Below, one piece after another: positions 1 through 12,033 of a stretch of 64,000 nt of DNA. Source of the stretch: Polytrichum commune. Its lineage: Eukaryota; Streptophyta; Polytrichopsida; Polytrichales; Polytrichaceae. The notes under the pieces are model-generated. The model was not told the DNA's origin, did not search any database, and saw nothing but the letters and a program-made list of their open reading frames with translations. The stretch spans positions 50,622,440 through 50,686,439 of the forward strand of contig OX485807.1 in assembly GCA_950295325.1 (NCBI GenBank), written 5' to 3'. How positions within the stretch are numbered: position 1 is the first letter of the stretch; each line of letters opens with the position of its first letter. Position numbers and translations under genes: made by a program.

Positions 1-1467
1 TTTGCCATGAACCTCTCCATGTTTACAAGAAATCTATGCGTCCACATCATTGAGCCATGACATTCCCAATATGACGTCATACTAACTTCCTATCCAAACT
101 TCAAAATTTGCAATGGTTTGTGTTCCTTGCAATACCACAGGGACGTCCAACAATCGACACTGAATTGGGTTTGATTCACCATTAGGTAAAAAAACCTTAC
201 AAGGTTGGGTTTTAGACATTGGCAGTCCTAACTTTGATGCAAACTTAGACGTCATCAAGTTATGGGTTGAACCTAAATCAATCAACATAGAAGTTGATTG
301 ATTACCAATGAACCCTTGAACATGTGGAACTCAAGGTTCGCTCGCTACCCATTCCTCACAAACAACAACCGACACACGAACTATTTCTTTGCTTTTCAAC
401 ACTACTAGAGTTTCCACTTTCATTGCCAACGCTGCAAACTGCTTTGGCCGTGTTCCCGCCGGTCGCAAACAATCCTTAGCCAAATGTCATGGCTCATGAC
501 TGTTGTAGCACAACCCTTTCTTTTGGTGCTATTCTTGGTCTTTGTACTTGAGTTTGTTGCTTTGTCGGATGTGGCCTTGTCCCTCCGGACGTGAAACTTT
601 TGGGACTTCCTTCCACATCCCGTTTTTTTTTTCCACTGCTATTATCCTTACAAGAGACATCAAACGAAAACTTCTCTGGCTGGTTCAACATTCTTAGCCT
701 CCAATGTTAAAGCCATACGATACGTTTTTCCAAGTAAATAAGGCTTCAAAGCTTTAACATCACATTTGATTGAACTCTGAAGTCCGTAACAAAGAATGTT
801 TGTTTGTCTTTGTCATATAAGTTTGGAAAATATTGAACCAACTCGTCGAACTTATCTTTGTACTCTCAAATTGACAATGCCCCCTCTCTCAAATCTTTCA
901 ACCGCTCTTTCATATTTTGGATATGATCACGTGGTAAAAAATATTCTAAAAATAATTTCCTGAACTTAGACCATGTCTCCACATGACCCTTGTTGGCCTC
1001 CTCTCTATCAGCCTTAACATGAGCTCAACAAAAATTTGCTCATTCTCTCAACAAAAAAGAAATTGCCCTCACTTTATCTTTATCTAAAAGCTCTCCCTCG
1101 AACAAGTTTTCTACCGTTCCTAAAAATGATAGAATTGCCTTAGGTTTGAGATTAACTCCACCATAGAAGATTGGTGATTGCACGCTCTTACGGATGTCGT
1201 GCAAAATATTATTTTTACCTATATCTTTCTTTCTCTTTTTATTCTCTTCATGTCCTTCCATTTCTTGTTTTGATGAAGAGGAAAAAGTTTTTGAGGAAAA
1301 AGAAGGAGATCTAGCTTTCCTTTTTTTTCCCAATAACATGACCGTTTCTCCATAGCCACAATGACTGCTTGGGAGATTGCATTGAGAATTGGTTTAGGCA
1401 ATGGCTCAAGGTTGGGATCCCCGCCACTTTGGGTTTTCTCAAGCAGAGCACTACCAAATGAAACCAT
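1..1467 (-). pseudogene. Decayed Ty3/gypsy-type retrotransposon gag-protease remnant
   Basis: Read on the minus strand from about 1467 down to the window edge, the translation shows a gag region, a zinc-knuckle region and the start of an aspartic protease. The gag stretch has a recognisable block around 960-780 (RKLFLEYFLPRDHIQNMKER, then DELVQYFPNLYDKDKQ) interrupted by an in-frame TGA. The knuckle near 480-513 reads C-Y-N-S-H-E-P-stop-H-L-A-K-D-C: one Cys is Ser and a codon is a stop. The protease block at 82-288 has LIDLGSTHN, where the active-site D-S/T-G motif has become D-L-G. The open pieces lie in different frames, so frameshifts are also present. The element is incomplete because reverse transcriptase and integrase would lie left of the window. 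It is a dead copy. Confidence 0.8.
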
Positions 1468-1545
1468 GATGCTCCGGAAAAAGAATCACAACACTATAAG
1501 AAAAACACGAGCACAACTTAACACAGTCTAATTCAACAAAACGAC

Positions 1546-1900
1546 GCTTTGATACCAAATTTGTAACGTACTTCGTTAAACTGTTCATAAACAATAAACA
1601 AACATTTATTGACAAGAGGCTCACCTCCCAACCTGGAGCCACACACAAAACATAACATGTGTTTTCCTTACCCCGAGCCTTATTTATACATAGTATCCAT
1701 AAGATACTTTTAAAAGACTCAAGTCGTTCTATAAATAGATTGAAGTCTCCTTATTTATATGTGTATATCACTTTCACTCTACTTTACATAGATAAGAATC
1801 ATCAAAGTGCTCGTCCCTCGACTTCCCATCCATTCACGATTCTTAGTCTTGGACATTTATCCTTACGATTTATTTCCATCCTCAACAATACATTTCCAAA
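1546..1900 (-). mobile_element. Primer-binding site and 5' LTR of the gypsy-like remnant
   Basis: On the minus strand, just upstream of the gag remnant, positions 1557-1546 read TGGTATCAAAGC, close to the primer-binding site complementary to initiator Met-tRNA (usual form TGGTATCAGAGC). Four bases farther upstream a block ends in GTTACA (plus strand TGTAAC at 1562), as expected for an LTR terminus. Within it the minus strand has a TATAAATA box at 1688-1681 and an AATAAA near 1605-1610, in the order promoter then polyadenylation signal. The outer LTR boundary is not visible to me; 1900 is approximate. Confidence 0.6.
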
Positions 1901-4900
1901 TTAGTCCATTACACCGAGAAGGCAATAGATTGGGAACAACCGAGAAATTCGGACTCTTGAATGAATTAGATTGTGAAACTGAGAGTAAACATTATTCTTA
2001 TGAGTAATCGTCTTGTGGCGTCTAGAGTGGATGTTTGATTGCAGGTGGTTGCAATTAAAAGTGAATGAGAGAATTGGCATGCGTGAGAGTAGTGGCTATA
2101 TGCATGCGTTTGAGCAATCTAATTATTAAGAGCATGAATAGGTAGATTAAAAATTGCATAAAGAGTCAGAGTAAATGTAAAATAACAAGTTTTTGACAAT
2201 AACATGGTGAGATAAGGCTTGTAGAGAAAGAAGCTAAGTTTGATTGAAGATATGATTGAGGGTATGAACATGAGAAAGATAGCTTGAGAGCAATGAAATT
2301 GTGAGTAAATGGAAGATGACAATGAGATTGAGTGTAAGTGAACATAGTTGTTGGCCAAGGAACATAAGGAATGAGAGACAATGTTAGTAAGAAGATATAG
2401 AGAACTTGATCAAGGCCGTGGTTAAGAATGAGAATTCAAAGTGTAATGTTTTGATAAGTTATTGTAGGTTGGTGAGAAGATGAAAGGTTGTGAGAGTTAA
2501 AGTTAAACATGTGTGTATGTGTGTTATTGAGGTAGTAGCCTTTGAGAGGTAATGTGAGCGGGTTGAACCGCCGAAGAGTAGTGATCATTGGAGCATGAGA
2601 GAGGCAATAGTCACAAAAATGAGAGATTATTCCAAACTTAGAGTAATTTAAACAAGTCTCTTCATAATGCAATTAAGTGAGGGATTAAGTTCGACAAATA
2701 GATAATGAGGGATGATAATCGCAACCCAAGAAAGAGGGAGGGAGTAAAAGTCGATGGCTTGTGAAAACCTATGAAAGGCAATATAATGGAGATTAATTGC
2801 CAGGTGACGGGCGATAGCATTAGGCAATGCATAAGAGTGAAGTCCCTATTTAAGGCTAGAGAATCATTGAAGTAGAGTGAAGGACAATGACCTTAGGAAG
2901 ATAGAGTAATGGCATGACCGAAGTTAGGTCAAGTTTACCTCATTGGAGTAAGTTTCTATCCAATAAAAATTATTTGAGCATCTAAGATAGATCAAAGCAT
3001 ATGATGAAGGTTATAGCCTATTTTGTTGATGTGTTGTTAATGCATTAACCTATATGGATGATTCTTGAGACAAGTTGCCAAGTCCACCAAAGACGAAGGT
3101 TGTGATTATAGTTGTAAAGATTTGCATTATGGTTGTGAGTTGACTAAGAGAACTTAATTTTGAGATTATTCCAAACACAATTCATGATAATTAAAGACTA
3201 TGCGGTTACTCAAAAAACATTACCTTGGACAATGTCCTAATTACGAGCCATGATAGGAATCCACACACATAAGACATAATTTAATCCAATGTGATGTTAA
3301 TCCTTATAGACACTAGCTCAGTCGTCCATGATACCTTGTATTTTGGGTTGTTTTCCTTGGGTTAGTTTAAGTGATAGGCAAAACCTAACTACACATGTGC
3401 TCGTACAACCAACACCCAAAATATGAGATTGGACATGTATACCAAGCGCCCACAAAATTATTCCACTTGTTATTGAGGTCACACGTATACATACATGGAG
3501 TTCTATTATAAGAGAGTGAAAGATAATAAATTATCTCCATGTGTCAATCTTTGTATTACAATCCTACAATGGTAGTAAACTCTCTACACCTTTGAAGACT
3601 CCATCACTCGTGTAGTATAGACTCCAATTGTAGCATGTACTTTGTTTCAACAACTATTTGGATGCATCTTATCATGTGCGTGGATTTACTCTATGAATTT
3701 CTCTAATGTAAATGTAAATGGCATGCCCTAACCCTAAATTTTTAAACTTACCCTTTTGTTACCCGAGACTCTTCCTTCTTACATGTGTAGGTGGCGGCAT
3801 GGCAACCTATCATGTGCAAGTATGGGCCCTTGCCTTTATCACGTAAGGCCTTCCCGTCACACTGCACTAGACCATGGGTAATTATTCCTCTTATAAATAA
3901 TTGAGGAATTTTATCTTTCATGCTCTTGAAAGCATGGTATTATATAAACTTCTTGGTTGGTCCACGTATATGAATATTCATATATCTAGTACACACACAC
4001 ATGTGTTGGCGTGAATGAGGGACACTTCACCTTGATCATACTATGAGTTCATATGTGAACCCATAGTTCAACCCATAATATATAACATCAAGGGTCTATG
4101 TTGTGGGCTATAGTGATTTTATTGAAAGGAGAGTAATGTGCTTAAGAGATGTCCAACAAAAAAAAGATCCAACTCAAATGCATCCTATTGGATGATTTTG
4201 AATCTAAGATTTTAGTATTTAATTTATTCTCAATAAGAGATTTCATCAAAATTAAGGAGTATCATTGTGCCAACAATCCATTTGTTAGGTGTTGTTTGTA
4301 AAAATAAATAAAAACTAGTGAATTGTGGAGAGATTAATGCAAAAACAATCCCCTCAAGTGTAAGGTTTTGTACAATTTGCATGCATGATAGTGTATATTG
4401 TGGACAATACTATAGTGCAATGATAGGTAGGTAAGTTTGTGAGCCGAAATTTTGGCCAATTAGTTTAACTATGGGCAGATAGTTAAGCTCATATGAGACT
4501 TCATTCGAGTAGATGAAAATAGTTGAACTATAGGCTAGGAGGGTAGTGATAGTCGTGAGCATAGGGCGCCCATAGTTGGTAACAACAACTATCGTCTCAG
4601 CCAAGCCAAAGGGGTTGGTAGCGGGGAGGAGAGTAGACATTCACCGAACATTGTTGAGCGTAGAGTAAAACGTATAGGCTTGTCTCCCTCATCACAAAGT
4701 TGTGTGAGGTCCATTGTTAAACTATCTTATGAGTAAATTCAATCAATTGTTCAGCCGAGTGTGACTATAGTGAAAGTAAAAACTATAGGCTGATGGGAGT
4801 AAAATTTGATAAGTTAATTTAATGATGAGAACCCAGTCAATTGTATGTGATGAGAAATTAATTGTGATCAGTTGATTAACGGTGGAATTGAGAAGTTAAG

Positions 4901-5620
4901 AGGGATTATATGAATCTAAGTTAGGAGTAACTTTGGATTATCAAAGAGATTTAGACATAAGTTATCCTAGACTTAAAGGAGAGTTTTAAATTGATACATA
5001 GTCTAGAATATTTGATATTCGAGTATAAGTGCATATTAATGAGGTCAACTATTGTCTTTTGTGTTACCCTAGTTGTTGTTGATGGAGGTTGTGCAGGGCA
5101 ATCAAAACTATAGCTTGACCCTGATAATCCTTGTTAGTTGCATAAGTTGTGAGTAATAATTAAATCTTGGAATTAAGGAATAAACAATATGTTTTGTATT
5201 GGAACTAACATTCATCGATTAATGAAGAAAATGTTGTGATTTGAAGATGCATTGGCCAATGGTTACCAAAGACAATTGTGATACTCAAAGATTATTGTTC
5301 TCAAAAGACTATTGTTATACAATCTCATGACGAGATGGATACTTACCGTGATTGACACACATACCCCACTAAATGAGGAAGAGTGAGAGGAAACCTTGAG
5401 AGAAAGGAGAGTAAAAGATGGATAAGTGATGTTTCAGAGTGAAGATAGTAACCTTGTTGTCTAATTAATGAACTATAATGTGACAAATGCATGTAATAAA
5501 CACTAGTAAAGCCTTCCTTGACAGTATGTACCTTGGGTTTTGGTTATTTGAGTCATAGCAAAAACCTAACTACAAAGTCATAGTATAAATATGCCAATAT
5601 TTTTTTACCATAAATAACAT
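1900..5620. other. Intergenic, no recognisable gene or element
   Basis: AT-rich sequence with only short open frames in all six frames. I see no splice-like coding pieces, no terminal inverted repeats and no RNA gene. It may be old transposon sequence that has lost its landmarks. Confidence 0.5.
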
Positions 5621-5629
5621 AGTACAATG

Positions 5630-6152
5630 TTTACGGTATTTAGTGTCACGTACACAATCTGTGAAGGGCCTAAACCAAATGCCTAGAGGTCTCAGAGTGC
5701 CACATTCACTTATTACCAATATAAAAATATTTATCAATTCAATAAACTGTATAAATGAAAATTTATTCAGATTATGACATTTAGCATAACAAATTGGGAT
5801 ACATTAAATGATAGTTATGCATTCTAGTATGCAATGGGAAGATATTATTGAGCATACTAATGGCAAGTGCCATATGTTTATAATTTAATATATGCAAGAG
5901 GAATATATTCTCAAGCATACTAAGTTCAAGTGTCATTTTATGTACACTTAAGTCAACTTGTGGAACTTTTATACATAGCCATACACCTCATAACACTATC
6001 AACATACTCATGCCAAGATAATAGTAAGCTCAATTGAATACCAAGTGTCATGAGGTGGCTCTAATGGTGAAGTTGATTGTTATTGTAACCTATAATATGT
6101 CTCAAAATAGGGTAAGTGACACTAATATGCATGTGACACTAAATGCCATAAG
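5630..6152. mobile_element. MITE-like element, long TATTTAGTGTCAC family, copy 1
   Basis: The left end reads cGGTATTTAGTGTCACGT and the right end GTGACACTAAATGCCat, which are inverted repeats. The interior has repeated motifs (attctagtatgcaa; gagcatactaa; caagtgtcat) that recur in the same order at 47,829-48,345. No coding potential. The terminal sequence resembles that of the shorter ACACTAAATAT elements in this window, so the families may be related. Confidence 0.6.
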
Positions 6153-6688
6153 CAATAGAGTTGCATGTATTTCATATTTGTTGTTAATTGTTTTCTAGTT
6201 GTATGTCATTTCCACATAAGAAACTATACACTTACAAACACTGACCACAAAGTAATACCATCTTGCCATGGATACTACAATGTTCATGTCTAACAACAAA
6301 ATGCACATGCCTTGCAAGACTACACCCATACATTATATATATTCAAAGTGTACCACATGAACAACCTAGATCATATACACCAACTCCCCACCTAGCCATC
6401 CAAATGATATAACTCACATTCACACATGACATATACACATACCAAGCCATTGAGACTTAAAGAGATAAAAACAACCCTCTCATATAAGCAATCAAAACAC
6501 AATAGCAAGTCAACCCTCTTATAATCATTATTGTTGCAATATGAGATTCTATTCACACAAGAAAGCTTTGAAGTACTAGAAAGCTTACACATCCCCCCCC
6601 CCCCAAACATCATCAAGAAATCAATAAAAGTCATTCACTATATTGCAATAAAATACCTCACCGTGCCCTGTATTCAATAAAAGGAAAC

Positions 6689-7053
6689 TACATTGAATAT
6701 GATATTTAGTGTCATATAGTATTTTATGTCACTATGGTAACTTTTTGGATGACACCTCTAATGAATAAGTGAACAAATACTGCCATGGATGATGGATGAG
6801 ATCATCCATCGGTAAACCACTGCCTTCTCTTGTCAGCAACTTGTGATGAAATATTGTCATGGATGAATGAAAGTTGGATGAAAAATCACTTGGTAAGTGA
6901 TAGCAATTGCAACACTGTAAATCTATAATCCCCCAAAAAATATACAAGGAATGTTGGGTTAACATTTAGTGTTGATGACACTATACCACGGTTTACATTT
7001 AGTATTGAGCAAGACAATTATAATTGGTGACACTAAATATCATATTTAGTGTA
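6689..7053. mobile_element. MITE, ACACTAAATATGATATTTAGTGT family, long form copy 1
   Basis: Begins TACATTGAATATGATATTT and ends with GACACTAAATATCATATTT followed by AGTGTA. Each terminal repeat is itself almost palindromic. The interior (gtcatggatga, caacttgtgatgaaatattg, ggtaagtg) matches the element at 8,949-9,323 along its length. About 365 bp, no coding capacity. Superfamily not assigned because the palindromic ends hide any target duplication. Confidence 0.75.
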
Positions 7054-8190
7054 GGTAACTAGCACAAGAACCCATACAAATACCCACATAAGAACCACAC
7101 TCCGTAGAAAATATCTAACTATTAAAAGTGAGCCCACCTACGGCAAGGATTGGCAGTGTACCCTACTAATGTGACAAAGGGACTCTTGAACAAAGTAGGA
7201 CCAATGGGCTCAAAGTCACATCGGTGGTAACAGTGATGTTTCTTTTCTCTTTTCTCTTTGCTCCCCCGCCCTTCTCCTTCCTTTTTCTTTGCTTTGGTTG
7301 GCCTCCTTTTCTTTTTGTCCTCCTCCACAACACCTCTATAAGTTATTTAGGTTCTGATTTTCTTTGTTTTTGGTCTAATAGATGTATTGACTACATTGAT
7401 TATTTTAATTAGTGCGTGTTATTATTTGGAGTTACGCAGTGTTATTACTACTTAATGAGAATGTAATGTTCTACAAAGCAAAGTCATTTATGATTTATAA
7501 TGTCCGAACAACTTATTGAACTATCATTAGTAGAAATTGAACTCTTGAATAAGACGTTATTGCTTTGCATAACTATGAATAGTAGCACGCACTAATGAGG
7601 ATTATCAATGTAGTAATTTTGCGTGTATTTTATATTGTTTTTTTGTTTTTTTGGTGGTATGCCTTGATTTTTCTAAGTAACCATGTTAGAACATCATAGC
7701 CATGGTTTTGGAACTTACTAAGCGGAGCCTCAATGAACACAACATATCAAGGAAACGATCAAGGAAGGCATATGAGAGAGAGAGAGAGAGAGAGACGATA
7801 TCTCCATTCAAAGAATCCAACATGCTGCAACAGTACTTCCCAAAGCCTTACAAACTCCTACAAAACACTTCTAAGCATGTGTATACAAATCTCGCAATCG
7901 AACTTGAACATATCACCAATGACATAGCTATGTCTCACGCACTTGTGAGCGCCAAGCTCTATGTATACATGTATTGATGCTTGCATTTTGAGTCTCTACA
8001 TGTTGAAGGTGGTGAGCCGCCGGAACTCGGTGGGATCCTAGCTAAAAATGATCTCGCTACAGGTGAATCCATCTGTCTGCATTCTACTTACACTACTCTG
8101 CAATAGTAATCTAGACAATGTGCAAGCCTTGATGTATGTCAAAAGCACCAAGGTTAATCCAATGCTGCTCGGATTGGACTGCCTTCGACT
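7054..8190. other. Intergenic with a (GA)n microsatellite
   Basis: A run of about ten GA dinucleotides lies near 7771-7794. A plus-strand frame covering 7702-7977 continues after a TGA into an open stretch (about 7981-8106) containing VEGGEPPELGGILAKNDL. That piece looks somewhat protein-like but I cannot assign it, and it could equally be the 3' flank of the minus-strand candidate gene at 8.2-8.7 kb. Confidence 0.4.
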
Positions 8191-8206
8191 GCGCGCATGA
8201 TCTTGC

Positions 8207-8702
8207 TTAATACATTCCGAGAGCCAACCATCTCTTCACGTCTGTATCCTCTTCTTGAAGCCGAGACAACCGATCTGTGCGTTTCCTCTCGTTCTCCTTC
8301 ATCGCTCGCTGCAACCACACATTCTCCCTCTGCTCGTTTTTCAAGCTCATTTTCACTTTTTGGAACTCTTCCGCCGTCTAGTAACTCTCAATTGCACAAC
8401 GGAAAAATGTAGTCGGCACATACAGTACATACACGATGAAGCTCTGAACCCAAACACAGACTACATATACAACTACGAATAATACTACCTAGCTCAGAAA
8501 CGAATCTGTCAAAGAACAGAGCAGGAATCATGAAAAACCATCCCAGAAACAGCGCTCTCCACGACGCCGCAGCAGACCGCAACCCCTCCACCGCAAGAAG
8601 CCGGAAGTTTCCAAATCCGTCGGCTTCCCCGTATCGCAACCCTCGCAGGCCAACAATCTGGCACTGTTCCGCATCCCTGCTGGCATCCACGTCACATGCC
8701 AC
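8207..8702 (-). CDS. Candidate small two-exon gene, product unknown
   Basis: A GC-rich island in AT-rich surroundings. On the minus strand an ATG at 8702 opens a frame to about 8480 that contains a hydrophobic stretch (FLGWFFMIPALFF), a possible membrane segment. Lower down, a segment from about 8372 to a stop at 8207 reads like a charged helix: FQKVKMSLKNEQ, LQRAMKENERKR, LSRLQEEDTDVKRWLALGMY, stop. It is preceded by a possible acceptor (ttactag). Upstream of the ATG, positions 8754-8809 hold three GGCCCA/AGCCCA motifs (minus strand TGGGCC/TGGGCT). These are the site II elements known in plant promoters of mitochondrial and ribosomal protein genes. I do not recognise the product. The intron phase is not settled, another frame is also open in the second segment, and it could be a pseudogene. 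Confidence 0.3.
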
Positions 8703-8753
8703 GTCGACTACCTGCCACCGTGGATAACCAGTAGAAGGTTTCCAGGGCCCTCA

Positions 8754-8809
8754 GGGCCCAACCAGAATTCGAGGCCTGTAAATTTATCCAGCGTGGCCGG
8801 CCCAGCCCA
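8754..8809 (-). promoter_or_regulatory. Cluster of site II (TGGGCC/T) elements
   Basis: Three TGGGCY-type motifs on the minus strand within about 55 bp (plus-strand GGGCCCA at 8754-8760, GGCCCA at 8799-8804, AGCCCA at 8804-8809), immediately upstream of the minus-strand candidate gene. Such clusters are known plant promoter elements. Function here is inferred from position only. Confidence 0.4.
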
Positions 8810-8876
8810 ACACATTACTTTTAATGGGGGAAAAAGGAAGGGAGGAGGCAAGTCAAAATACGCTTAGTGTTATTAG

Positions 8877-8948
8877 GGCCACTTCACACATGAGACTTTT
8901 TTTACTAACCAACTAAATTATATCATATTCTTCAGTGTGCATACTAAC
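8877..8948. mobile_element. Solo terminal repeat of the GGGCCACTTCACAC family
   Basis: TTA followed by GGGCCACTTCACACATGAG matches the ends of the elements at 14,603-15,659 and 62,204-62,586. No partner end is found nearby and the next MITE begins at 8,949, so this is a truncated end. Confidence 0.45.
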
Positions 8949-9323
8949 TACATTAAATGTGATATTCAGTGTCATATGGTATTCATGTCACTATGGTGAG
9001 TTTTTGGATAACATTTCTTATGAATAAGTGAACAAATGTTGTCATGGATGATGAATGAGTTCATCCATTGGCCAAAATGCTACCTTTTCTTGTCAACAAC
9101 TTGTGATGAAATATTGTCATGGATGATTGAAATTTGGATTAAAATTTATTTGGTAAGTGGCAATAATTTCAACATTGGCAATCTATAATCCCAAAAAAAA
9201 TTTACTAGGAATGACAAATAAAGTTGGGTAAACGTTGAGTGTTGGTGACACTACACTCCAATTTACAATTAGTATTGAGCAAAACAATAAGAAATGGTGA
9301 CACTAAATATCATATTTAGTGTA
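8949..9323. mobile_element. MITE, ACACTAAATATGATATTTAGTGT family, long form copy 2
   Basis: Same ends and same interior order as 6,689-7,053 with scattered substitutions. It lies about 1.9 kb from that copy, in the same orientation. Confidence 0.75.
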
Positions 9324-10493
9324 CTTATATTATTTGGGCAAAAAATGATACTCTCGGTAAAAAATTATAGTAATACATAACTCCACATGGTAATCCACAC
9401 CAATTAGACAAAATAATGTAGACTTTGAGGATGATGTTATCTAGAGTTAACAATAGGTAGTTTCATTATTGTATACTACTTTTTCAAAAGAAAAACAATC
9501 TATGAAAGGAGGATTTAAACCTAAGCGATCTAGTTAATCTTGAGGTCAAGTTAACTTTGAGTGTGGCCATGGCCCATGATACTATTCGTCAATTATAGAT
9601 AACCCTAACTTCCCAATCTTGTGAAAAATTTGTTTTGAGAGCATTTCACTCATGGACAAGTTTTGAGGTTAAATTGAGATTTATACATAGGATCTTGAAA
9701 TATGGTAGATGAGCTATTTCAAGGGCAAAAATGGCCATGAACAATCTCTTGGATTTTTAGATTAAAACAGTTGAAGGAAGAGATGTACAAGACAAATGTC
9801 GTATTTTATCCCCCAAAATGGACCTTTGACCAATCAAAGTCACATTGAAAATGAGGATAATCCTTGTGTGATCCGATAGTTGGGAAGAACTCCATAGTTG
9901 AGCACCTCCATAGATTCTCACGCCAAAATATGCAAACCACAACAAGCTAGCCACCTTGCATTTGGAGTATGAACATTGTCTAATGTTTCTTACTACATAT
10001 ATGCAAAGAATTCCTCATAAATCAAAGAGTGTCCAAAAGTAAAGTTGAATAGTCAATGTGACCATTTTTTTTTTAATTTTTTACATGAACATCAACAAAT
10101 ACTCCACTTTTACCCAAATAAAATCATTGACGTGCATGCAAAGTTTGAATCATAGTGAAAGCCGTTGATTGGAGTCAACACCGTCGCATGAGCTCCCAAC
10201 ACAACTAGAAACACGACCACTTCCCACTTTGACATTTTCTCACACATTCATCTCCAAATTTGCGAGACTCGTGTGTCTATGGGTAGATATGCATGTCAAC
10301 TTGATTCTTACAGTTTATTTTGATCGCATATGAATAGTTAAGTGGGGTTGACGTAGGGAAGAAATCATCCATCAACCTATAAATGGTTGCTTGAGAAGCT
10401 AGGGGTTAAGTTAAGTGGATGATTGATACTCCCATAGAATACTTACTTGTGTTGATTCCTCCACAACAATCGTTAACATCTATTAAAGTTAAC
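9324..10493. other. Intergenic, nothing recognised
   Basis: AT-rich sequence without a supported gene, inverted repeat or tandem array on either strand. Confidence 0.5.
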
Positions 10494-10713
10494 TACACCA
10501 AATATGATATTTAATGTGACTTACTATTTGGATTTACATGGTGTTATATCTTTTTACCATTGAAATTTTTTTTACCAAGTAAAGTTGTCAATGTTCTATA
10601 ATGTCCAAAATATGTATTTAACATCTGTTGGTAAAATATGAGATGTACAGTAAATAGATATAGCATTGCGTAATTTCAAATAGTAAGTCACACTAAATAT
10701 CATATTTAGTGTA
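10494..10713. mobile_element. MITE, ACACTAAATATGATATTTAGTGT family, short form copy 1
   Basis: Left end TACACCAAATATGATATTTA, right end CACTAAATATCATATTTAG then TGTA. The 220-bp interior (gttatatc, taccaagtaaagt, gttctataatgtcc, gatgtacagtaaatag) matches 47,114-47,334 but not the long form. A degraded relative follows at about 10,914-11,160. Confidence 0.7.
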
Positions 10714-10913
10714 GCAGTTGACCGTGCCCTTAGGAAACCATTAATGAATACGGAGTTGTTTGTTGATGATGTGCTTGTTGGCATAAAAATTGACTGCCAT
10801 AGTTGTGCTCTAATTTTGCTCTCCATCGACAAAGCGGAGGAGCAAGGCAAGTCCATCCTAAGTTGTAGGATGTTGTTCTCAACGAATTCAATGAAACTGC
10901 GAGGGCATGTAAG

Positions 10914-11160
10914 TACGCTAAATATTGTATTCAGTGTTGAATGGTATTTTATGTCACCGTGCTCGTGCTACCTTGCTTTTACTTCATCCACTTTTAGTTT
11001 GGTAGATTTTGCATCCTAACATTTATGTAATGCAATATTATTAGGGACGATTCAGATTTGGATGGAAAACCACTTAGAAAGTGACAGTCTTTGCAACATT
11101 GTAAGCTATAATGCCTCAACTTTTTAACATTGTATACAATGCTTAGTGCAGTGAATGCAA
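10914..11160. mobile_element. Degraded MITE of the same terminal family
   Basis: Left end tacgctaaatattgtattcagtg and right end atacaatgcttagtgca are eroded inverted repeats. The middle shares short words (gatggaaaaccactta, gcaacattgtaa) with the long-form copies. Confidence 0.45.
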
Positions 11161-11169
11161 CACATGTAC

Positions 11170-11500
11170 TAGAGTAGAGGCACCCATATTGACCACTTTA
11201 AGATATTGTGCGCCAAATCTTGAGAAGTATAAAGCAGTGCAATTTTTTCATGTGTAGGAAGATAGAAATAAGGAGGACTGCAATTTTTCCGGTAATTTTA
11301 TTCCTTAAATTCAAAATACTATGAAATTCAAAAACCAATAGTTGACTCGAACATATTACCAATGTTTGGAGTTCGCCACAACCACTCATTCTTTCTCACT
11401 CAAAACCAAGACATGTGTCATGGAACTATTGGTTCCGTCCTTATCAAAATTCAATCCCAACTCAATCGAAATTCCGGTACCCTATGTATTGCCAATGGGG
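11170..11500. repeat. Segment duplicated at 14,893-15,450
   Basis: From agagtagaggc through atagaaataaggagga, ttccttaaattcaaa, acatgtgtcatgg to the region around tcaaaattcaatccc, this stretch aligns with 14,893-15,200 and 15,395-15,450. The second copy is interrupted by a hairpin (15,222-15,333). Its origin is unknown; it sits inside a PIF/Harbinger-like element in the second copy. Confidence 0.55.
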
Positions 11501-11551
11501 TCTTGATCAGGAATAGACACATCTACTACAACTGATCTATGTGTCAAATTA

Positions 11552-12030
11552 GGGTTGTTTCACACTATGGTTGTCCAAGTCGAGAGGCCGTGGGATTGAA
11601 TGGCCAAACTTTGTTGAGAGTCCAAAGAAATGGGCTGAAAATAGCCAATTAAATATAGGAAACGGAGCCTTCGGCCAGGCATAGTGTGAAGCCTCCAAAG
11701 GCCAAGCCCAAAGTCGAAAGGAAGAAAGAGCATCTCTCTGCCCAAAACAACCCCTCCAATCTAACGCCCAAGATCTTGTCAATGATTGATTTTCTTTATG
11801 ACAAAAAACCGATGGACTCTCGACCAAAGTTTGAGTCTTCATTCTTGTCCAACCCAAACTTCCTTCGAGAGTCCGTCACCTTTGTAAAAAAGTAGGCATT
11901 TTAAATTACGACAACCTCTGGACTTTGGCCTGTAGTGTGAAGGGTCGAGAGACCAAATTCCTGGTTTCTTGCAACCCGATTGGTGGGAATCGACGACCTC
12001 TCGACCTTCGGCCATAGTGTGAAGCAGCCC
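11552..12030. mobile_element. PIF/Harbinger-like MITE, GGGTTGCTTCACAC family, copy 1
   Basis: Flanked on both sides by TTA (11,549-11,551 and 12,031-12,033). It starts GGGTTGTTTCACACTATGG and ends CCATAGTGTGAAGCAGCCC, which are inverted repeats. A 3-bp TTA/TAA duplication and GGG...CCC ends are typical of PIF/Harbinger elements. The interior from about 11,570 to 11,790 recurs inverted at about 20,740-20,985. No transposase is present. Confidence 0.75.
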
Positions 12031-12033
12031 TTA

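Noticed and set aside
6592-6604. Poly-C tract as a functional motif
   Set aside because: A simple homopolymer run with no supporting context.
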